DNA from: a virus
IMG/VR virus record: IMGVR_UViG_3300047562_003060
Location: 1-50,845 of that record
Direction: 5' to 3' (one strand)
Length of the DNA stretch: 50,845 nucleotides
The first letter of the stretch is position 1. Each line of letters begins with the position of its first letter. A program made the position numbers and the translations under genes. The notes beneath the pieces are model-generated. The model had not been told where the DNA came from and searched no databases. It saw only the letters and a program-made list of their open reading frames with translations. Shown one piece after another: positions 19,463 to 24,219 of this stretch.

Positions 19463-19735
19463 ATGGCAACCGCAACCGACTTCACGATCAACGCAGCAGT
19501 CACCAGCAGCGCCATCGCCCATCTTGAGATCATTCGCGCCGAGGGTGATTGTTACGATCTGTTAGTAACATTCACCAGTAGCGATAAAGTCTACCGCTAC
19601 GCTTGGGAAGATGAAGGAGAGTGTGAGCGTTGGTTTGCACTTCTGAGTGATGATGAAGCAAAAGAGGCGACAAGTTGGGGGCAATTGTTTAACCGTGCTC
19701 TGAAGCACGGTGACATTGAACAGATCAAAGTCTGA
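19463..19735 (+). CDS. KTSC-like small protein, second copy
   Basis: 90 residues. VTSSAIAHLEI, then LLVTFTSSDKVYRYAW, and the ending SWGQLFNRALKHGDIEQIKV follow the same KTSC-like plan as 15574: a Ser-Ser start, a TFTSSDK-Y-x-Y strand pair and a terminal helix. The two share the FTSSDK word but are otherwise diverged. An acidic insertion (EDEGECERWF) lies between strand and helix. The leader is CA-rich without Shine-Dalgarno. The long terminator at 19741 follows directly. Confidence 0.7.
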   Translation: MATATDFTINAAVTSSAIAHLEIIRAEGDCYDLLVTFTSSDKVYRYAWEDEGECERWFALLSDDEAKEATSWGQLFNRALKHGDIEQIKV

Positions 19736-19740
19736 TCCTA

Positions 19741-19788
19741 AAGTATAAAAGAGGGGGCAACTTTCGCCCCCTTTCTTTATACTTTTTT
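19741..19788 (+). terminator. Long two-part terminator
   Basis: An outer stem AAGTATAAA (19741-19749)/TTTATACTT (19776-19784) encloses an inner stem GGGGGC (19753-19758)/GCCCCC (19766-19771). A T tract follows on the plus strand, and an A tract precedes it at 19747-19750. Confidence 0.9.
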
Positions 19789-19986
19789 CTTAAAAAAAAG
19801 TTGGCAGGGGGCGTGGCGACCATTTCATCATCAGGCGTACCCCCGCCCTCTTTCGATTGTCCCCATAGTCTACAGGCACCACTGACCCATAAAACCCCTG
19901 CAGTGGACAGTCTGACCGCTGGCACAACCTGGATGGATCTGCCCCCCATCTGCCCCCATACTGGTATCAGTTCACCACACCACCCA

Positions 19987-20250
19987 ATGAACTTCCACCT
20001 TCTCATCCGTACCATGGTTCGCAGCATCCTGATCCAACAGGGTGCCATGAGAGGCGCTGAGATCGTCCGTAGCATGGGTCTGGATCCTGCTCGCCACAAG
20101 GGCACCATCCATGCCGTTCTGGTCGATCTGGAGCGCCTTGGAACGCTCTCAGCAACGCGCCATGAGAAGACTGGCAAGCGTGAGTATTGGAGCATTGAAC
20201 CCGATGCGATCCGCTGGCGTGATCGGATCGTTGCTGCTCTGATCGGTTGA
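19987..20250 (+). CDS. Small winged-helix-like DNA-binding protein
   Basis: 87 residues from the ATG at 19987 after a leader GTTCACCACACCACCCA. RSILIQQGAMRGAEIVRSMG, GTIHAVLVDLERLGTL and SATRHEKTGKREYWSIEP read as helix, helix-turn-helix recognition helix and a beta wing, as in winged-HTH transcription regulators; the TGKREYW wing is typical. The target is unknown. It could control the palindromic operator-like sites seen nearby. The ~190 bases upstream hold no gene; CATACT at 19960 may be its -10. Confidence 0.7.
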   Translation: MNFHLLIRTMVRSILIQQGAMRGAEIVRSMGLDPARHKGTIHAVLVDLERLGTLSATRHEKTGKREYWSIEPDAIRWRDRIVAALIG

Positions 20251-20257
20251 ACCACAC

Positions 20258-20294
20258 GGGGGAGGTTGATCCCTCCCCCTTCCTATGGTAGGAT
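20258..20294 (+). promoter_or_regulatory. Overlapping terminator-promoter module 5
   Basis: GGGGGAGG (20258-20265) pairs with CCTCCCCC (20272-20279). The -35 TTGATC (20266-20271) forms exactly the loop. After a 17-base spacer containing the whole 3' arm comes TAGGAT (20289-20294). The gene at 20318 follows a CA-rich leader. Confidence 0.75.
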
Positions 20295-20317
20295 TCCTGC
20301 AGTTCACACCACACCAC

Positions 20318-20494
20318 ATGCGAACCTTCTCACCTGCCTCCGATCTCCGCACTCGCCAACTGGTCTGGGCAGTGCTCAAGAACGGCACATCCGTCACCCA
20401 CGCGGGGTGTGAGATCACCACCCTAACCGCCGTGGAGATCTCCGCGCACTACTTTAAGAAGTACGGCGAACCGCTGAAACCGCTGGCGGTCTGA
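20318..20494 (+). CDS. Small protein with HTH-like segment
   Basis: 58 residues from the ATG at the end of a CACACCACACCAC leader. LRTRQLVWAVLKNGTSVTHA followed by ITTLTAVEISAHYFKKYG looks like a helix-turn-helix (a helix, GTSVT turn, and TAVEISAHYF recognition helix), so DNA binding is possible but unproven. Basic and GC-rich. It is a single-gene cassette downstream of the winged-helix gene, ending just before TACAAT (20498-20503). Confidence 0.6.
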   Translation: MRTFSPASDLRTRQLVWAVLKNGTSVTHAGCEITTLTAVEISAHYFKKYGEPLKPLAV

Positions 20495-20553
20495 TACAAT
20501 ACATGGGAGGGGTTCGGACGGACTCCTCCTCATCACCACCCCCCCCAACTACC

Positions 20554-20709
20554 ATGCAAACCTTTCTCACCGCTGAAGAAATCCTGCAGTTAGTTACAAC
20601 TGGAATCGTTGAACTTACTGATGATCTTATGCTCAGAATGACAGAATCTTATGAAGATTCAGAATGGTACAATGACCCCAACAATGTAATGTCAAAGCAT
20701 CATTATTGA
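20554..20709 (+). CDS. Small acidic protein
   Basis: 51 residues. FLTAEEILQLVTTGIVELTD, then LMLRMTESYEDSEWYNDP: a helical, acidic little protein without recognisable family. Preceded by TACAAT (20498-20503), an imperfect GGAGG/CTCC hairpin and a leader ACCACCCCCCCCAACTACC. Followed by the 24-bp tandem repeats. Confidence 0.6.
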   Translation: MQTFLTAEEILQLVTTGIVELTDDLMLRMTESYEDSEWYNDPNNVMSKHHY

Positions 20710-20726
20710 ATCTCGACAAGAATAGT

Positions 20727-20774
20727 CTAGTCTAGATTCACACATCACATCTAGTCTAGATTCACACATCACAT
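20727..20774 (+). repeat. Two perfect tandem 24-bp repeats
   Basis: The unit begins CTAGTCTAGATTC and ends ACACATCACAT (20727-20750, 20751-20774), followed by a third partial unit. Rich in CTAG, a tetranucleotide usually avoided in many bacterial and phage genomes. Confidence 0.85.
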
Positions 20775-20811
20775 CTAGTCGAGATCACATACATACAGAT
20801 CTCGACTAGAT
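20773..20811 (+). repeat. Perfect 14-bp inverted repeat
   Basis: ATCTAGTCGAGATC (20773-20786) and GATCTCGACTAGAT (20798-20811) are exact reverse complements separated by 11 bases (ACATACATACA). The arm is identical to 13844-13857, inside the promoter at 13841. No T tract follows, so an operator or RNA-processing stem is likelier than a terminator. Confidence 0.85.
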
Positions 20812-20840
20812 ACATACACAACTAGATCACATCTAGATTC

Positions 20841-21005
20841 ATGCACAACACATCACAACAAATCAATTCAATCGGGTTCACAATTACTTATCAAACGCCA
20901 TACAATAATTGTGAATGGCGCACACAATCTTTCACCACAAAAGAAGAGGCAGAAAGAATGATTAGATTCTATCAGTCTTGTGGTTCACCTGCTAAGTTTA
21001 TCTGA
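20841..21005 (+). CDS. Small conserved-looking protein
   Basis: 54 residues: GFTITYQTPYNNCEWRTQSF, then TTKEEAERMIRFYQSCGSPA. The strand-strand-helix pattern with xTxEEAERMI resembles small domains that recur in cyanophage proteins. The function is unknown. Preceded by the repeat spacer, with no Shine-Dalgarno site. It ends 10 bases before the basic peptide gene at 21016, which has GAGGAAAG upstream. Confidence 0.65.
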   Translation: MHNTSQQINSIGFTITYQTPYNNCEWRTQSFTTKEEAERMIRFYQSCGSPAKFI

Positions 21006-21015
21006 GGAAAGAATT

Positions 21016-21141
21016 ATGTTTGGAAGATGGATTCATAAGGATGGTAAATCCCGTCCTGATCGTAGATTCAAGAACGTAAAGTCTCAAGCAAAGACTAACG
21101 GAGCAAAGAAGGCAGCGAATACTAGAAAGAAGAAAAAGTAA
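21016..21141 (+). CDS. Very basic 41-residue peptide
   Basis: MFGRWIHKDGKSRPDRRFKN, then VKSQAKTNGAKKAANTRKKK and a final K: nearly half of the residues are Lys or Arg, the last six mostly Lys. It has a good ribosome-binding site (GAGGAAAG 4 bases upstream), unlike its cassette neighbours. Likely binds nucleic acid; a role in DNA compaction, or in binding RNA, is inference. A second small basic protein is at 24064. A hairpin follows. Confidence 0.7.
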   Translation: MFGRWIHKDGKSRPDRRFKNVKSQAKTNGAKKAANTRKKKK

Positions 21142-21147
21142 TTCTTA

Positions 21148-21188
21148 ATTCTTTATACTTTTCCCTGAGTATAAAGAATAACTCAGGG
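21148..21188 (+). terminator. Two mutually exclusive hairpins
   Basis: Stem A: ATTCTTTATACT (21148-21159)/AGTATAAAGAAT (21168-21179), 12 bp. Stem B: CCCTGAGT (21163-21170)/ACTCAGGG (21181-21188), 8 bp. The 3' arm of A overlaps both arms of B, so only one can form at a time. Probably a terminator or attenuator for the basic peptide transcript. Confidence 0.7.
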
Positions 21189-21270
21189 TTGAATGTAAAC
21201 TTTAGTCAGTGGTGTGGTTTATTCTTTACATTCATCCCTGTCTTATTCTTTATACAAACTGGGGTCATAA

Positions 21271-21352
21271 CGCTACTGTTATACTGCAGATTCCGCAAGC
21301 GTTATGATGCACATGTCGCTACTGTTATGACATAGATTCCGCAAGCGTTATG
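21271..21352 (+). repeat. Two 36-bp direct repeats with internal hairpin
   Basis: CGCTACTGTTAT, five variable bases, then AGATTCCGCAAGCGTTATG at 21271-21306 and 21317-21352. In copy 1, CATAACGCT (21266-21274) pairs with AGCGTTATG (21298-21306). Copy 1 contains TGTTATACT, an extended -10 match; copy 2 has TGTTATGAC. Confidence 0.75.
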
Positions 21353-21449
21353 GGATCGGTGCCCTTGTGCCAATTCTGGGACTGGACAAAACCCCTTGAC
21401 CTGGCGTGGCAGGTATGGGAATCTATGGGGGTCAAACGCCACTGACGAC

Positions 21450-21617
21450 GTGCCTACTACTGAGACCGCCAAGACCGTTACCCTCACCAAGTCCGACTGG
21501 GACACAGTGAGGGTCGCTATCCTTTGCTACGCGACTGAGCAAAGGCACGAGGGCAACACCGCTTGGAGCGGGATGCTGCAAGAGGTCTACGCTGCCCTGC
21601 GCGACCAAACTGCCTAA
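21450..21617 (+). CDS. Small protein with GTG start
   Basis: 55 residues if GTG at 21450 is used; the frame is open upstream to a TTG at 21396, but that TTG is part of a TTGACC -35-like box, so the shorter form is preferred. TAKTVTLTKSDWDTVRVAIL, then CYATEQRHEG and MLQEVYAALRDQ: a strand followed by two helices, similar to short phage proteins with a TLTxxEWxxxxxAI pattern. The function is unknown. GC-rich. Followed by module 6. Confidence 0.6.
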   Translation: MPTTETAKTVTLTKSDWDTVRVAILCYATEQRHEGNTAWSGMLQEVYAALRDQTA

Positions 21618-21624
21618 ACGTAAC

Positions 21625-21663
21625 GGGAGAGGGTTGACCCCTCTCCCACCCATGCTGTAGGAT
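21625..21663 (+). promoter_or_regulatory. Overlapping terminator-promoter module 6
   Basis: GGGAGAGGG (21625-21633) pairs with CCCTCTCCC (21639-21647). The -35 TTGACC (21634-21639) makes up the loop, then an 18-base spacer and TAGGAT (21658-21663), 30 bases before the GTG start at 21694. Confidence 0.75.
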
Positions 21664-21693
21664 TCCAGAGTCAACCACACACACCCTGACATC

Positions 21694-21945
21694 GTGAACC
21701 TAAACACCGAGCACGCACCCTGGAGCGCCAACCTGAGCGCCGCCGATCAAGCGGCGGAAGAGTTCCGCGCTCGCGTCGGAACCCGTCAGCGTCTGGATCC
21801 CGTCCCTGCAGAATGGGCGGATCGCTTCACGCCTGAGACGTGGGCGGCGTACCAGCGCGAGCGTTACGACTGCTACCACACTTGTGCGGGTATGTTGACG
21901 CCCGAAGGGTATCTGCGCGGCGTGCGCTTGCGCGACATGCTCTGA
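21694..21945 (+). CDS. Small GC-rich hypothetical protein, GTG start
   Basis: 83 residues, start GTG after a GTCAACCACACACACCC leader. Acidic and Ala/Arg-rich: NLSAADQAAEEFRARVG, RFTPETWAAYQRERYDC, CAGMLTPEGYLRGVRL. No family is recognised. Its codon use (GCC, CGC, GAG) is among the most GC-rich in the window, unlike the structural genes, which may reflect recent acquisition from a GC-rich host. Ends 15 bases before the hairpin at 21961. Confidence 0.7.
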   Translation: MNLNTEHAPWSANLSAADQAAEEFRARVGTRQRLDPVPAEWADRFTPETWAAYQRERYDCYHTCAGMLTPEGYLRGVRLRDML

Positions 21946-21960
21946 TCCGTGATACAGTTA

Positions 21961-21982
21961 GGGAGACCCGCAGGGGTCTCCC
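21961..21982 (+). terminator. Terminator-like hairpin
   Basis: GGGAGACCC (21961-21969), GCAG loop, GGGTCTCCC (21974-21982). No T tract. TACAGT at 21953-21958 just upstream could be a -10, which would place the hairpin in the leader of the DUF6011 gene. Confidence 0.65.
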
Positions 21983-22013
21983 ATCTCACCAAACCACACC
22001 TAAGGTAAGCACC

Positions 22014-22433
22014 ATGCGCCATCCCATTGTTCGCCACACTGAGCGTCCCGCCTACTCTTTTGCTGGCATCGTAAGTGCAATCGAGGAGGCACAGAATCGC
22101 GGTCTCAAGCGTATCACAATGCGCTTTCAAGACTTTATAGTTAAACCCAGCAAATACGCTGGCAAGATGTATGTTTTCTCTCACGATAAAGAGGTGAATC
22201 AGTGGGGCACACTGAGCAACATCTATCTGGGTTGGATTACATCGAACGCCACTAACCTAGGTGAGGTTGATCTAATCAAGCGAGTGCAATCCGTGGCAGC
22301 AGATCCTTACGCTGCCGCTAAACTTTACGGGCAGAACACTGGTTCTTGCTCATGTTGCGGGCGTGAGTTAACCAATGCCCTGTCAATCGAGTTGGGTATT
22401 GGTCCTATCTGTAGGGAGAAGTTCGGTCTCTAA
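22014..22433 (+). CDS. DUF6011-domain protein
   Basis: 139 residues from the ATG at 22014; the open frame continues upstream to 21840 across the hairpin and the previous gene and is rejected. The C-terminal 35 residues, TGSCSCCGRELTNALSIELG followed by IGPICREKFGL, are the zinc-binding DUF6011 pattern: CxCCGRxLT...S...GIGPxC. N-terminal residues 14-70 form a separate mixed domain with a KRITMRFQDF strand. Domains of this type occur in many phage proteins; the function is unknown. A terminator follows. Confidence 0.8.
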   Translation: MRHPIVRHTERPAYSFAGIVSAIEEAQNRGLKRITMRFQDFIVKPSKYAGKMYVFSHDKEVNQWGTLSNIYLGWITSNATNLGEVDLIKRVQSVAADPYAAAKLYGQNTGSCSCCGRELTNALSIELGIGPICREKFGL

Positions 22434-22445
22434 GTAACACTTAGT

Positions 22446-22474
22446 GGGCGGCAGTTGTTTATACTCTGCCGCCC
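22446..22474 (+). terminator. Terminator-like hairpin
   Basis: GGGCGGCAG (22446-22454) pairs with CTGCCGCCC (22466-22474), a 9-bp GC-rich stem 12 bases after the DUF6011 stop. No clear T tract. It closes the GC-rich cassette region. Confidence 0.75.
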
Positions 22475-22484
22475 CTATCTGTGA

Positions 22485-22564
22485 GTGATTAGCAGTCCTT
22501 ATCATTCGTTCGTGATTAGCAGTCCTTATCATTCGTTCGTTCGTGATTAGCAGTCCTTATGGGT
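22485..22564 (+). repeat. Three tandem copies of a 27-31 bp unit
   Basis: GTGATTAGCAGTCCTTAT followed by CATTCGTTC occurs at 22485 and 22512 (the second with an extra GTTC) and again, truncated, at 22543-22560. Lies in a ~280-base gene-free spacer that continues with a G-rich stretch and an AACACT/AGTGTT inverted repeat (22618-22643). Confidence 0.8.
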
Positions 22565-22664
22565 CGGGGTGGCGGTCGCGGGGGGTTCATGGGGGCGGAT
22601 CCCCGATATAAAAACGCAACACTACCCTAACCTACAAAGTGTTACCCAAGCGTTCAAAATATAA

Positions 22665-22693
22665 GAGTCAAAACAAAAAAATTCCTATATAAT
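22665..22693 (+). promoter_or_regulatory. Sigma70-type promoter
   Basis: A consensus TATAAT (22688-22693) with a 17-base spacer from a partial -35, GAGTCA (22665-22670, three of six bases matching). It lies 22 bases before the AbrB-like gene at 22716. Confidence 0.6.
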
Positions 22694-22715
22694 TTGAAAA
22701 CTGAAAAACCCTTAT

Positions 22716-22892
22716 ATGAAAAAAAATTCCGCAGAAAATTTTAAGTCCCTACAAGTCGATCCAATCACTGGGGAGTATTATATTAATTTGCCCGAATGGA
22801 TGGTGAATGAACTCTCATGGTATGAAGATACAGAAATCAAACTCGAAGTTGATGGAGACGAATTAATACTTTCAGAAAAAGAAAATGATTGA
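22716..22892 (+). CDS. Small AbrB-like protein
   Basis: 58 residues. SLQVDPITGEYYINLPEWMV, then NELSWYEDTEIKLEVDGDEL: strand-TGEYYINLPxxxxxELxW-x-D-strand, the swapped-hairpin AbrB pattern, and the same plan as the C-terminal domain of the protein at 14-421. Probably a DNA-binding regulator. Its stop overlaps the next start. First gene after the GC-rich region, with a consensus -10 close upstream. Confidence 0.75.
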   Translation: MKKNSAENFKSLQVDPITGEYYINLPEWMVNELSWYEDTEIKLEVDGDELILSEKEND

Positions 22893-23076
22893 AAACAAAT
22901 ATCACATTTACCTAAAAGATAAGTGCATATATCATTCACTATCTCAAGAACAATTTGACAATACTTGGAAAATGATCAATGAGTTTCTCACTGTCACTGA
23001 TGACACGAAAAAAGAAGATCTCTCATATGAAGAAGTTCTTTTCTCAAGAGAAATCATTTTAAATTCATCTCATTGA
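22885..23076 (+). CDS. Small conserved cyanophage-type protein
   Basis: 63 residues, coupled to the AbrB-like gene. YHIYLKDKCIYHSLSQEQFD, then a Trp-containing helix and EDLSYEEVLFSREI match a small cyanophage family of unknown function in which a Y-x-I/V-Y-L-x-G/D-K strand pair precedes an LSxEEF helix. The protein at 23888 follows the same plan, so the two are paralogues. Its stop codon lies within the -35 box of the next promoter. Confidence 0.75.
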   Translation: MIENKYHIYLKDKCIYHSLSQEQFDNTWKMINEFLTVTDDTKKEDLSYEEVLFSREIILNSSH

Positions 23077-23101
23077 CAAGCGACTATATAACTGGTATGA
23101 T
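23073..23101 (+). promoter_or_regulatory. Consensus-like sigma70 promoter
   Basis: TTGACA (23073-23078), 17-base spacer, TATGAT (23096-23101), 23 bases before the glycosyltransferase-like gene. The -35 overlaps the preceding stop codon. Confidence 0.85.
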
Positions 23102-23124
23102 ATTGAAGTAAAAACTATTCAATT

Positions 23125-23883
23125 ATGGCTAAAGGATTTACTGTAAAAGCAAAAGCGCCAGTAGCAAGTTCAAATACTCCAGAATGGGATTATGAATTAG
23201 CAAAGGAGATGGTCAGAGGAAAATCCATCGTCTTTTGTTTACCAGGAAGAGGAGTTTCTTATGCTTATCTAAAAAACTTTGTACAACTTTGTTTTGACTT
23301 AGTACAAGCAGGAGCGAGCATTCAAATCTCGCAAGACTATTCATCCATGGTAAACTTTGCAAGATGTAAATGTTTAGGAGCAAATGTACTGCGTGGACCT
23401 GATCAACTTCCCTGGGATGGAAAATTGCATTATGATTGGCAGTTGTGGATTGACTCTGACATTATCTTCAACACAGAAAAATTCTGGCAGTTGATCTTAA
23501 TGGACAAAGACATTGCAAGTGGTTGGTATTGTACCGAAGATGGTCATACAACTTCAGTGGCCCATTGGATGGAAGAAGAAGATTTCAGAAGCAACGGTGG
23601 TGTTATGAATCATGAGACCATTGAGAGCATCAGCAAGCGTCGTAAACCATTCACAGTTGATTATGCCGGATTTGGATGGTTAATGATCAAGAAGGGAGTT
23701 TTCGAACATCCAGAAATGAAATATCCTTGGTTCGCGCCAAAAATGCAAATCTTCGAATCTGGTGAAGTTCAAGACATGTGTGGTGAAGATGTGTCATTCT
23801 GTCTGGATGCAAAAGAAGCAGGATTTGAAATCTGGTGTGATCCTCGTATCAGAGTTGGTCACGAAAAAACAAGAGTTATTTGA
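23125..23883 (+). CDS. Glycosyltransferase-like protein (GT-A type)
   Basis: 252 residues. SIVFCLPGRGVSYAYLKNF (35-52), a region reading SQDYSSMVNFARCKCLGANV, then WIDSDIIF with Asp110-Ser-Asp112 as the DxD metal and nucleotide-sugar site, GYWY-like GWYCTEDGH, and VDYAGFGWLMIKKGVF. This layout is that of GT-A-fold transferases common in T4-like cyanophages, where they might modify host surface sugars, virion proteins or phage DNA; the acceptor is unknown. It has its own good promoter. Confidence 0.8.
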   Translation: MAKGFTVKAKAPVASSNTPEWDYELAKEMVRGKSIVFCLPGRGVSYAYLKNFVQLCFDLVQAGASIQISQDYSSMVNFARCKCLGANVLRGPDQLPWDGKLHYDWQLWIDSDIIFNTEKFWQLILMDKDIASGWYCTEDGHTTSVAHWMEEEDFRSNGGVMNHETIESISKRRKPFTVDYAGFGWLMIKKGVFEHPEMKYPWFAPKMQIFESGEVQDMCGEDVSFCLDAKEAGFEIWCDPRIRVGHEKTRVI

Positions 23884-23887
23884 ATCA

Positions 23888-24058
23888 ATGACAAGTAATC
23901 ACGAAAAATACAATATCTACTGCAATGGTCGCAAAATTTATTCCGATCTTTCAGAGGAAGACTATTTTGATGTGATGGAAGACTTAGCGCAAGAGTTTTA
24001 TGAAAAAGGAACTCCTGCACCTTATGAATTAAACACTGAAATTATTAAGGAGAATTAA
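23888..24058 (+). CDS. Small conserved cyanophage-type protein, paralogue
   Basis: 56 residues from the ATG at 23888, four bases after the preceding stop. EKYNIYCNGRKIYSDLSEED followed by YFDVMEDLAQEFYEKG repeats the plan of 22885: strand, turn, KIY strand, LSEED helix. The function is unknown. The open frame upstream overlaps the glycosyltransferase gene and is rejected. Confidence 0.75.
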   Translation: MTSNHEKYNIYCNGRKIYSDLSEEDYFDVMEDLAQEFYEKGTPAPYELNTEIIKEN

Positions 24059-24063
24059 ATCTT

Positions 24064-24219
24064 ATGGCAACGAAAGCAAAAGGTGGTTTGAACAAGAACA
24101 GTTCTTATATTCCAGGGCCTCCTAAGAAATCTCGTCAAGGAACTGGTATGGGAACCAAGTACGCTGCTACTTCTCGTAATGGGGCACGTAAGAAGTATAG
24201 GGGTCAAGGTAAAGGATGA
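24064..24219 (+). CDS. Small basic Gly-rich protein of cyanophage type
   Basis: 51 residues: MATKAKGGLNKNSSYIPGPP, then KKSRQGTGMGTKYAATSRNG and ARKKYRGQGKG. Very basic and Gly-rich, without hydrophobic core, so probably disordered alone and nucleic-acid-binding. I recognise it as a conserved small cyanophage protein without a known role. It starts five bases after the preceding stop and overlaps the next gene by four bases. Confidence 0.75.
   Translation: MATKAKGGLNKNSSYIPGPPKKSRQGTGMGTKYAATSRNGARKKYRGQGKG

Larger units (their letters stand above)
21142..21449. other. Noncoding spacer with hairpins, duplicated element and promoter-like words
   Basis: About 310 bases without a convincing gene. 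It holds the alternative hairpins (21148-21188), recurring TTATTCTTTATA words, two 36-base direct repeats (21271-21306, 21317-21352), and a TTGACC (21396-21401) upstream of the GTG-start gene at 21450. Confidence 0.55.

Noticed and set aside
22485-22564. Repeats resembling a small CRISPR array
   Set aside because: The units are directly adjacent, without unique spacers, and no cas gene is present.
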